Shown: positions 1 to 6,272 of the stretch, one piece after another
Position numbering within the stretch: the first letter of the stretch is position 1
Layout of the letters: each line of letters opens with the position of its first letter
NCBI GenBank assembly: GCA_027056215.1
Contig: JALULO010000092.1
Coordinates: 1-11,857 of the forward strand
Length of the DNA stretch: 11,857 nt
Direction of reading: 5' to 3'
Source: Campylobacterales bacterium
Lineage (GTDB): Bacteria; Campylobacterota; Campylobacteria; Campylobacterales; QNZT01
Made by a program: the position numbers and the translations under genes
The notes under the pieces: generated by a model
Told to the model about the DNA's origin: nothing
The model's input: the letters and a program-made list of their open reading frames with translations, nothing else
Databases searched by the model: none

Positions 1-168
1 CAGAATCTATTAAGAGATATTCAAGAAGAGCTTAAAACTGCGAAAAAAGAGGAAAATGTTATTGAGGAAAAACTTCAAAGCAAGATAGAAAATCTCAAAT
101 CTTCACAATACTCACTTCTAGAAAAAATAAAAACCTATAGAGCACACTTGCTAAAACTAAAATCCTAA
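1..168 (+). CDS. C-terminal fragment of a coiled-coil protein (5' end outside window)
   Basis: Frame 1 is open from the left edge to a TAA at 166-168, giving the last 55 residues of a protein whose start lies outside the window. The fragment is almost entirely charged and helical (many Lys and Glu, with Leu and Ile at heptad-like spacing) and ends in LLKLKS, so a C-terminal coiled coil is the only safe structural statement. No Cys, Pro or Gly breaks the helix. The family cannot be told from this piece. The gene converges on msrBA with 11 bases between stop codons and probably terminates at the hairpin at 182-217. Confidence 0.7.
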   Translation, partial: QNLLRDIQEELKTAKKEENVIEEKLQSKIENLKSSQYSLLEKIKTYRAHLLKLKS

Positions 169-179
169 GAATTTGAGTT

Positions 180-1046
180 TTAAAACCGTTTTGTATACGT
201 ATGACAATACGGTTTTTGATTGTGTTTTTGGTAATAATCCTGATGATAATCTTCTGCTTTGTAAAAGGGATGCTCTTTAGCCGAAATCAATTTTGTTGCA
301 ACTTTCAAACCTTTGTCCTCTAAAATATCAATCAATTTTTGTGCTATTTGTTTCTCTTCTTCATTATTATAAAAAATTGCTGAAAGATATTGACTGCCAA
401 GATCTGGTCCCTGCCCATTAGCTTGAGTAGGATCATGAATTTCAAAAAACAGTTTTGCTAGTGTCTCAAAAGCAACTTTTGATGGATCATAAGTCACTTC
501 AATAACTTCCAAATGCCCTGTATGTGTATAACATACATCTTCATAAGAAGGGTTTTCTTTCTCTCCACCCATATAGCCGCTATCAGCAGATATCACTCCA
601 TTTACGTGTTCAAAATGATACTCTACACCCCAAAAACATCCACCTGCAAAATATGCTTTTTTACTATTTTCTGAAGTCAAGGGTTCAAATTCTATGGATA
701 TAGAATTGACACAATGTCTCGTATTTTTAGGTGTAAACTGTTCCCCTTCAAAAACGTGTCCCAAATGACCTTCACACCTTCCACAAATGATTTCTACACG
801 TCTACTATCAACATCAGGTACTCTTTTTACAGCTCCTACGATTTCATCATCAAAACTCGGCCAACCACACCCTGAACTAAACTTTGATGTCGATTTATAA
901 AGTGGTAAATCACATCGTTTACATTTATAAATACCCTTTGCAAAAAATTTATCATACTCACCACTATAAGGCATCTCCGTACCCTTGTGTACTATAACAC
1001 GTTCTTCAGCTATCGACAACTTCTTAAATGTTGGCTTCTCTTTCAT
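180..1046 (-). CDS. msrBA: Fused peptide-methionine (R)/(S)-sulfoxide reductase MsrB-MsrA
   Basis: Reduces both stereoisomers of methionine sulfoxide in oxidised proteins, using thioredoxin-type reductant; no signal peptide, so cytoplasmic. Residues 1-125 (288-aa form) are an MsrB domain: zinc ligands in CKRC (42, 45) and CGRC (88, 91), SGCGWPSF with the likely resolving Cys60, and the catalytic RHCVNS (Cys112). Residues about 130-288 are an MsrA domain with GCFWG (catalytic Cys137) and a C-terminal KPYC (Cys281) as probable resolving cysteine. All key residues are present. The domain order is B then A; A then B is the order I know from many fusions. An in-frame ATG 15 bases upstream (1061) would add MGESN, but GGGAG (revcomp of about 1055-1059) lies at good distance before the ATG at 1046 and nothing SD-like precedes 1061, so I choose 1046. 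Confidence 0.95.
   Translation of the reverse strand: MKEKPTFKKLSIAEERVIVHKGTEMPYSGEYDKFFAKGIYKCKRCDLPLYKSTSKFSSGCGWPSFDDEIVGAVKRVPDVDSRRVEIICGRCEGHLGHVFEGEQFTPKNTRHCVNSISIEFEPLTSENSKKAYFAGGCFWGVEYHFEHVNGVISADSGYMGGEKENPSYEDVCYTHTGHLEVIEVTYDPSKVAFETLAKLFFEIHDPTQANGQGPDLGSQYLSAIFYNNEEEKQIAQKLIDILEDKGLKVATKLISAKEHPFYKAEDYHQDYYQKHNQKPYCHTYTKRF
182..217 (+). terminator. Hairpin terminator overlapping the 3' end of msrBA
   Basis: AAAACCGTTTTGT (182-194) pairs with ACAATACGGTTTT (204-216) with a single mismatch (190/208) around a 9-nt loop, and a run of five T ends it on the plus strand (213-217). It lies directly after the upstream coiled-coil gene and inside the last codons and stop of msrBA. 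On the minus strand only four T follow the stem, so it is a better plus-strand terminator but may act in both directions. Structure seen by eye; function inferred. Confidence 0.55.
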
Positions 1047-1085
1047 ATTTGATTCTCCCATATGTGCAAAATTACAAAATTGCTT

Positions 1086-1114
1086 ATTATCCCATCTCTC
1101 ATAGAAGTATTAAA
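1086..1114 (-). promoter_or_regulatory. Putative sigma-70 promoter for msrBA
   Basis: On the minus strand an extended -10, TGG-GATAAT (hexamer 1086-1091), lies 17 bases from a weak -35, TTTAAT (1109-1114). It predicts a start near 1079 and a leader of about 33 bases to the chosen ATG at 1046. Found by eye; the -35 matches the consensus poorly, as is common in this phylum. Confidence 0.35.
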
Positions 1115-1207
1115 GCATTTTTCTTCATAATGTAACCTTTTGTGATTGGTATTGAAAAAGCGTAGCTATTTTCTGTGTAGATAATGTGTAAATTCATAAA
1201 AATATTC

Positions 1208-1213
1208 TATAAT
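1208..1213 (+). promoter_or_regulatory. Putative -10 element for the 129-aa protein gene
   Basis: A perfect TATAAT predicts a transcript start near 1220, about 24 bases before the ATG at 1244. No good -35 is present; the upstream sequence is simply AT-rich. The 1047-1243 gap holds this element, the msrBA promoter candidate and a clear ribosome site (AGGAG, about 1233-1237). I saw nothing else in it. Confidence 0.4.
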
Positions 1214-1243
1214 CTTGTCTTCATTTTATTATAGGAGATTTTA

Positions 1244-1633
1244 ATGAAACAAACAACTTTTAAAGATAAATACCCAGTATGGACGCTCGAACTTGAGAAA
1301 AATGAGATACAACAACAAAATGTATCAGAGATTTTAGCTTATTTTAAAGATAAAATTGAAACACATCCAATAGCTGTCTATATCGCTACTTTTGATCATT
1401 ATGATCATACGAAAAAAATTGGAGGCACAATAACTCCGGAAATAAAAGATATGCAAAATATCATCTTTTGTTTCGGTCCAGAAATACCCAACACTAAAGT
1501 AGGTGCGGTAAGACCAAGATCAATAGCAATATGCGAACTTGATACAAAGTTTGTTATCGAATTTATGGAGCCACCCGCAGAAAAAGCACATGATACAATA
1601 GAAATGTGGTCTAAAGCATTGAAACAAAGCTAG
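1244..1633 (+). CDS. Conserved-type hypothetical protein, 129 aa
   Basis: I do not recognise this protein firmly. It resembles a small domain-of-unknown-function family that I associate with Campylobacterota (possibly DUF6858, from memory and unverified). It has no signal peptide or membrane segment and reads as a compact soluble alpha/beta protein: a Lys/Glu-rich N-terminus, a helix around 25-40 (VSEILAYFKDKIE), then strands with FDHYDHTKKIGG (50-61), whose Asp and His residues could bind metal, FCFGPEIP (75-82) and VRPRSIAICE (89-98). It has two Cys (76, 97), not in a CXXC. The start is supported by AGGAG 6-7 bases upstream and a TATAAT further up. It appears to be a single gene, 114 bases before the CDF gene. 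A weak 5-bp stem with a T-run (1649-1666) follows it. No function can be assigned. Confidence 0.85.
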   Translation: MKQTTFKDKYPVWTLELEKNEIQQQNVSEILAYFKDKIETHPIAVYIATFDHYDHTKKIGGTITPEIKDMQNIIFCFGPEIPNTKVGAVRPRSIAICELDTKFVIEFMEPPAEKAHDTIEMWSKALKQS

Positions 1634-1712
1634 TAACATCAAAGGAATAAAGGGAAAAACCTTTTTCCTGCCTCAATATAATTTCATAAAATACAAAAAC
1701 TTTTACATTTTT

Positions 1713-1721
1713 TGCTACAAT
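1713..1721 (+). promoter_or_regulatory. Extended -10 promoter for the CDF-ABC importer operon
   Basis: TGC-TACAAT is an extended -10 element, with T-rich sequence upstream and no convincing -35. The predicted start is near 1728, about 20 bases before the ATG at 1748, which has a strong AAGGAG (1736-1741). Because the next three genes follow at 6, 2 and -4 bases, this is probably the promoter for all four. Confidence 0.45.
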
Positions 1722-1747
1722 ATGATCCATAAAATAAGGAGTTCTGT

Positions 1748-2689
1748 ATGGCAGTTGATCTCGTCGATCCTCATGATCCACATATATCCAAAATAAGCCA
1801 TCAATCAACAAAACTAGAGAAACGTGCTCCTCTTGTAGCTACAGCTCTTTCCCTGATTCTTGCAATCATCAAGTTAAGCGTTGGAATAATGAGTGGCTCG
1901 GTAGCACTTTTAGCATCTGCTGTGGATTCGATCATGGACATGTTTGTTTCTGTTTTTAATTTTCTAGCAATTCGTCTTTCAGATAGGAGTCCCGATGAAC
2001 AGTTCCCTTTTGGTTACGGTAAGATAGAAGCACTTGCTGCAACGCTTGAAGGCTTGGTAGTGATGGGATCTGGTTTTTTTATCTTATATGAATCTATACA
2101 AAAACTTATCCATAAACAAAACGTGACACAGATACCTCTTTCGGTTATCGTTATGCTTATTTCAATCATTATCGTAGGTGGACTTGTATTATTCTTGGCT
2201 TATGTGGTCAAAAGAACAAATAACATGGTAATTAAAGCTGATTTACTACACTATAAAACAGATCTGTACAGCAATGGTGCAGTATTGCTGTCTTTGGCTA
2301 TTATTTATTTCACAAACTGGTACTGGGTAGATATCGTATTTGGTGCTGCTATTGGTATATACATCATTAAAGAGGCTTATGAGTTGGTTATAGAGGGCTC
2401 ACGGGTCTTACTAGATGTTTCTCTTCCGCATGAAGAAGTCGCTCAAATCATCTCTTTGGTAAAAAAAGATCAGGATGTTACAGATTTTCACTTTCTCAAA
2501 ACACGATATGCCGGCAAATATAAATTTGTAGAGATGCATGTGGTTCTGATTCCTGATATTCTTCTATTACACGCACATAGAATTGCGGATTCTATTGAAG
2601 AGAAGATTAAACTTATAGATCCTAGAAGCAAATGGCACATAATGATTCATCTTGACCCTTATGATGATTCTTCGATGCATGATGTCTAA
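1748..2689 (+). CDS. Cation diffusion facilitator (CDF) metal/proton antiporter, FieF-like
   Basis: Inner-membrane exporter of divalent metal ions (Fe2+, Zn2+, Mn2+ or similar) in exchange for protons. At 313 aa it has the usual bacterial length, with six hydrophobic segments (roughly 29-50, 52-75, 96-117, 129-153, 174-190, 194-212). The transport-site quartet matches FieF: D60 and D64 in TM2 (VDSIMD) with H168 and D172 in TM5 (HYKTD). The DD-HD pattern favours Zn/Fe/Cd over the Mn-type DxxxD proteins, but this is family knowledge only. The C-terminal cytoplasmic domain keeps candidate metal ligands H248, H264, H275/H277 and the HLDP motif (H301, D303). The hydrophilic N-terminus carries extra His and Asp (VDPHDPH) before TM1. 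The start is fixed by AAGGAG 6 bases upstream. It heads a run with an ABC importer only 6 bases downstream. Confidence 0.93.
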   Translation: MAVDLVDPHDPHISKISHQSTKLEKRAPLVATALSLILAIIKLSVGIMSGSVALLASAVDSIMDMFVSVFNFLAIRLSDRSPDEQFPFGYGKIEALAATLEGLVVMGSGFFILYESIQKLIHKQNVTQIPLSVIVMLISIIIVGGLVLFLAYVVKRTNNMVIKADLLHYKTDLYSNGAVLLSLAIIYFTNWYWVDIVFGAAIGIYIIKEAYELVIEGSRVLLDVSLPHEEVAQIISLVKKDQDVTDFHFLKTRYAGKYKFVEMHVVLIPDILLLHAHRIADSIEEKIKLIDPRSKWHIMIHLDPYDDSSMHDV

Positions 2690-2695
2690 TCAAAT

Positions 2696-3499
2696 ATGCT
2701 TCTAAAGATTTTCTTTTTTTGTTTCTTATGTATAACGCAGGCTTCAGCGAATGAGCGCATCATTACCCTCTCTCCTGCTATCAATGAAATCGTTTTTGCT
2801 CTAGGCAAAGGAAATCTTATCGTTGCAAATACTGATCATGCGCGCTACCCAAAAAAGTCCATCCAAATTCCTAAAGTAGGTGGTTATTTTGGTGTCAGTC
2901 TTGAAAAGTTGCTTTCATTTCAACCCACATTAGTACTTCTGCAAAAAAACAATGCGGCTTTAGCTAGAAAACTAAAACGATATCATATCGAAACGCTAAC
3001 TTTCTCAATATCCTCTTTAGAAAGCATCAAAGAGATGATATTTACAATTGGGAAAAGGTTAGATGCTTTAAAAAAAGCTCATACTATTATTGTTCATATT
3101 AACAAAGAACTAAACTTACTCAAACATCCCATACGTCATAAAAGTATACTCTTTATTTTTGGTGCTAGTGGCGACCTTAAACGCCCAATGTATTGTGCAG
3201 GAAAGGATCTTTATTTTGACGAATTAATCCATATAGCTGGTTATCAAAATGCCGTTGATTTCCCAAAAACAGAATCTATTGGGTTAGAAAAATTACTCTC
3301 CATTAATCCCGATATTATCATCATCGCAGATAGTTCCATCAAAAACAAGCAAAAGAATAATGTTATACAAAGATGGCAACACTTACCATTAAAAGCTGTC
3401 AAAAATAATCAAGTTTATATCTTGAATAAAGTTTACCAAACTATGCCAAGTGATAGAATCTCACTCTTTATCCATGATTTAATCAATGTACTACCCTAA
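2696..3499 (+). CDS. BtuF-type periplasmic substrate-binding protein (cobalamin/heme/iron-chelate ABC importer)
   Basis: Binds the substrate in the periplasm and delivers it to the permease. Residues 1-18 are a signal peptide (hydrophobic core IFFFCFLCI, cleavage likely after ASA). The mature part is a class III binding protein of the BtuF/FhuD fold: the opening RIITLSPAINEIVFALG (21-37), IPKVGGYFGVSLEKLL (58-73), and in the second lobe CAGKDLYFDELIHIAG (167-182) and LEKLLSINPDIIII (197-210). E70 and E198 sit where BtuF has the two glutamates that dock on the permease. At 267 aa the length is normal. No Shine-Dalgarno is visible before the ATG, which lies 6 bases after the CDF stop, so translation is probably coupled. 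Cobalamin, heme or a ferric chelate are all possible. There is no room for a B12 riboswitch directly in front. Confidence 0.9.
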   Translation: MLLKIFFFCFLCITQASANERIITLSPAINEIVFALGKGNLIVANTDHARYPKKSIQIPKVGGYFGVSLEKLLSFQPTLVLLQKNNAALARKLKRYHIETLTFSISSLESIKEMIFTIGKRLDALKKAHTIIVHINKELNLLKHPIRHKSILFIFGASGDLKRPMYCAGKDLYFDELIHIAGYQNAVDFPKTESIGLEKLLSINPDIIIIADSSIKNKQKNNVIQRWQHLPLKAVKNNQVYILNKVYQTMPSDRISLFIHDLINVLP

Positions 3500-3501
3500 A
3501 T

Positions 3502-4170
3502 ATGATAGAAATACAAAATCTTTACTATAAAGATATATTAAAAAATATTACGCTAAAAATCGAAGATAATCTTATCATCCTTGGAGAAAATGGTGCAGGT
3601 AAAAGTACACTGGCTAAGATGCTATGCGGTTTAATCCCAAATAACTTTGTGTACTTTCAAAACAAGCCACTAAAAATTATCAAAAATCGTGCAAAAAATA
3701 TCAATTATATACCTGCGACTTTAATAGTTTATGATGAAAATATCACCGTTACAGAGTATCTTCAAAGTGCATTTTATACATCACATATAGATTTTAATGC
3801 TATTAGAAAGATCATGCATCAGCTTTTTCTAAAAGAGCAGTTTCTTTCAACACTAAGCAGCGGACAAAAACAACTTCTACAAATAGCACTAGCTATTTTA
3901 CAAGATACAAAAACGACGATATTTGACGAACCAACTGCAAACCTTGATCCACAGAATAGTAAAAAAGTTTTTGATATTTTACAAAATAATTTTCAACAAA
4001 AAATCGTCATTACACATGATTTAAATTTAGCTTATAATCTTGGCTATCAAATTCTTTATCTTGATAACGGTGAGGTAAGATTTACAGGTACATTTAAAGA
4101 TTTTATCAAACGTGATTTTTATGACGGATATGTCAAGATAACACCCTATGGCGTTGTAACAACATTATGA
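3502..4170 (+). CDS. ABC importer ATPase of the BtuD/FhuC type
   Basis: Cytoplasmic ATPase that powers the importer. It shows Walker A GENGAGKST (28-36), signature LSSGQKQ (118-124), Walker B TTIFDE (138-143, catalytic E143), D-loop NLDP (147-150) and H-switch H172 (ITHD). A tyrosine pair at 8-9 can serve as the A-loop. The Q-loop is unusual: the segment YIPATLIVYDEN (69-80) has Ala72 where siderophore/B12-type ATPases usually read PQ, and no Gln occurs nearby. At 222 aa it is about 30 residues shorter than typical FhuC or BtuD proteins. It starts 2 bases after the binding-protein stop with no evident Shine-Dalgarno, and its stop overlaps the permease start in ATGA (4167-4170), as expected for a coupled transport operon. 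Confidence 0.93.
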   Translation: MIEIQNLYYKDILKNITLKIEDNLIILGENGAGKSTLAKMLCGLIPNNFVYFQNKPLKIIKNRAKNINYIPATLIVYDENITVTEYLQSAFYTSHIDFNAIRKIMHQLFLKEQFLSTLSSGQKQLLQIALAILQDTKTTIFDEPTANLDPQNSKKVFDILQNNFQQKIVITHDLNLAYNLGYQILYLDNGEVRFTGTFKDFIKRDFYDGYVKITPYGVVTTL

Positions 4171-5120
4171 AATACCTATTAGCCTTTTTACTTATTGTTA
4201 TCATGATTTCATCTCTATTTATAGGTCAAGCAAATATTGATATTTCAAAAATTTGGATTCATAATACACCAGAAGAGATGATATTTTTCGATTTGCGGAT
4301 TCCTAGGACTTTACTAGCATTTTTCGCTGGAGCGATTTTAGCACTTTCAGGTCTTGTCTTTCAAACGATTTTTAAAAATATATTGACTACACCTTATACT
4401 CTGGGTGTAGCTAGTGGGGCTACTTTATTTGCAACACTGGCGATTAAACTTGATATAATGTTTACTTTATGGGGAATTAGTGCTATTAGTTTATTTGGTT
4501 TCATAGGAAGCATCTTTAGTATCGCTATATTGCTCATGTTTGCAAAACGTCTCAATAGCAATGCCCTGCTTTTACTCGGTATAGCTATGTCTTTGTTTTA
4601 TTCTGCTTTACAAATGCTTGTTTATTATACTAGTGACTTGATGCAAAGTTTTAAAATTGTACGATTTATGATGGGATCTCTTGAGATTGCAGGCTATGAA
4701 AATATTTTTCCTTTGAGTGTTTCTGCTCTCATTTTACTTTATATTACGATACGATACAAACATGAACTAGGTATTTTATCTATCAATGACGAAGAAGCAT
4801 ATCTAAGAGGTGTTGATGTTAAAAAAATCAATGCCATACTACTGCTTGCTATCTCTTTTGCTATCGGTATTTGTGTCAGTATCACAGGTCCCATCGGTTT
4901 TGTAGGACTTGTGATACCTTATGTAATCAGGGTTATTTATAAAAAGTCTATCCCCTCTCTTATCTTTCCCACATTCTTCTATGGAGGGGGTTTTTTACTT
5001 TTATGTGATATTATTGCCAGAGCTATACCTTCAAGTTCGGAAATCCCTATCGGTGTTATATCTGCACTGATAGGTGCTCCATTTTTTGTTGCTATCCTTT
5101 ATAAAAGATTTACAAGATAA
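4167..5120 (+). CDS. FecCD/BtuC-family ABC importer permease
   Basis: Inner-membrane channel, presumably a homodimer, for the importer encoded by the two preceding genes. At 317 aa with about ten hydrophobic segments it fits the BtuC/FhuB family. Family blocks: LRIPRTLLAFFAGAILALSG (43-62), PYTLGVASGA (76-85), LRGVDVKKI (213-221), the coupling region GPIGFVGLVIPYVIR (241-255) and EIPIGVISALIGAPFF (292-307). R44 and R47 match the BtuC arginines that meet the binding-protein glutamates. The usual IPH of the GPIGFVGL block reads IPY here. The start overlaps the ATPase stop by four bases. The gene ends 3 bases before the stop of the converging lipoprotein gene, and I see no terminator hairpin between them. 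Confidence 0.93.
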   Translation: MKYLLAFLLIVIMISSLFIGQANIDISKIWIHNTPEEMIFFDLRIPRTLLAFFAGAILALSGLVFQTIFKNILTTPYTLGVASGATLFATLAIKLDIMFTLWGISAISLFGFIGSIFSIAILLMFAKRLNSNALLLLGIAMSLFYSALQMLVYYTSDLMQSFKIVRFMMGSLEIAGYENIFPLSVSALILLYITIRYKHELGILSINDEEAYLRGVDVKKINAILLLAISFAIGICVSITGPIGFVGLVIPYVIRVIYKKSIPSLIFPTFFYGGGFLLLCDIIARAIPSSSEIPIGVISALIGAPFFVAILYKRFTR

Positions 5121-5123
5121 TTT

Positions 5124-6263
5124 TTACTCTCCAACGTATCCAGATGCAGCTCTAAAGCCTAAAGTGGGATCTTTAAATCCAGGTCCATAATTTAATTTTG
5201 CCGCACTAATACCTACTAAAGTCTGATCCGCTTCGGTAAAGGAACCACCTCTAGCAACAACTGCAAAATCATCTACATCACCTGTATTTCCAGTAATATT
5301 TAATACATCAGTAGTACCATTTAGTGTTGAGCCATCATAATATTTTCCTGCACCGTAAAGTGAAGTCAATGGTACACTTTCCCCATTTAAAATAGGTATC
5401 CACCATTTTGGAGTATCGTTTCCAAGTGTTGTATACTCAACTTCACCTGCATCACCACCAAGGAATCTATCTTTTTTAGCAATCATCCCATTAGTCCATT
5501 CGGCAAGATTTCCAGACAAATCATATACATGAACTTTATAATCTAACGGTACATGCGTATCCTGCCCTAAAAGGTTGTTGGCTATGACAAAATCTCTTTT
5601 TTCTTTAGCTTTAAATGTCGTACCTTGAAATATTTTTCCTTTACCTATTTCTCCAGACCAGTTTTCTTTATTATTAATCACAAGCTGAACAATCTGCATC
5701 CATTGTTTCTCTGAAGGCAATGTTATATGCCATCGTGCATTATCAACTTGAGAATGTGCTAAAGCTACTACTGCTTCGATGGGGCTGTATGATGACACAG
5801 GAGTACCATCAGCAGAGAAAAGAACTTTATTTGCACTAAATCCCTGTAATGTAGATAAAGGAATATTTAAATATGAATTATTGATATCAACTTGTTGATC
5901 AAATTTTCTAGTCTCTTTATTGTAAACAAGAAAACTATCACGTATTATATCGCTTATTGTGCCAATATTATCAAGATTTATTGTTTGATTTGTCTCTCTT
6001 GCCTCATATTTTGCAAGCCAAAATCCTTCTTCTGGAACTTGATCACCATCAACATCAAATCCACCAGGAATATAAACAAAATTATTTGCAATCATTTTTT
6101 TACCATCAGTCGTATCATAAATCCAAGAAACTTTTTTACCTAAAGATACGATTTTATTACCACTGCCATCATATAAAGTACTTCTATCTTCACCGCATCC
6201 CTGTAATCCTAACACTGTTACTACGATACTTAAAGTCGTAATTATATTTATTTTCTTTTTCAT
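5124..6263 (-). CDS. Lipoprotein with a non-catalytic formylglycine-generating-enzyme (SUMF1/FGE) fold
   Basis: The 379-aa protein opens with a lipoprotein signal (MKKK, hydrophobic stretch, lipobox LQGC with acylated Cys23); Gly at +2 gives no inner-membrane retention signal, so outer-membrane location is likely. The rest resembles the FGE-sulfatase domain: NFVYIPGGFDVDGD (61-74), FWLAKYEARE (81-90), PIEAVVALAH (161-170), WHITLPSEKQW (178-188), YDLSGNLAEW (247-256), ARGGSF (337-342) and LGFRAA (368-373). Cys23 is the only cysteine, so the copper-binding cysteine pair of true FGE is absent and this is not a formylglycine enzyme. Such domains also serve as C-type-lectin-like binding modules. 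It follows the OmpA gene by 9 bases with AAGGAA at 6269-6274, so the two are probably co-transcribed. A surface binding or structural role next to OmpA is inference. Confidence 0.85.
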   Translation of the reverse strand: MKKKINIITTLSIVVTVLGLQGCGEDRSTLYDGSGNKIVSLGKKVSWIYDTTDGKKMIANNFVYIPGGFDVDGDQVPEEGFWLAKYEARETNQTINLDNIGTISDIIRDSFLVYNKETRKFDQQVDINNSYLNIPLSTLQGFSANKVLFSADGTPVSSYSPIEAVVALAHSQVDNARWHITLPSEKQWMQIVQLVINNKENWSGEIGKGKIFQGTTFKAKEKRDFVIANNLLGQDTHVPLDYKVHVYDLSGNLAEWTNGMIAKKDRFLGGDAGEVEYTTLGNDTPKWWIPILNGESVPLTSLYGAGKYYDGSTLNGTTDVLNITGNTGDVDDFAVVARGGSFTEADQTLVGISAAKLNYGPGFKDPTLGFRAASGYVGE

Positions 6264-6272
6264 GATTTTTCC

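Noticed and set aside
1649..1666. Short stem AAAGG/CCTTT with a T-run after the 129-aa gene
   Set aside because: Only 5 bp with an A-rich loop; too weak to list as a terminator without 3'-end data.
1634..1747. Possible cobalamin riboswitch or Fur box controlling the ABC importer operon
   Set aside because: The gap is 114 bases, too short for a B12 riboswitch, and I found no B12-box or Fur-like palindrome there; only 6 bases precede the binding-protein gene itself.
1611..1811. 66-codon minus-strand frame across the gap before the CDF gene
   Set aside because: It overlaps the CDF start, its promoter and its strong ribosome site, and has no protein-like features.
5892..6241. Two overlapping plus-strand frames inside the lipoprotein gene
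   Set aside because: Antisense shadows; the minus-strand frame has a lipobox and FGE blocks throughout this stretch.
5124..6263. Active formylglycine-generating enzyme for sulfatase maturation
   Set aside because: The protein has no cysteine other than the lipobox Cys23, so the copper-binding cysteine pair is missing; no sulfatase is encoded nearby.
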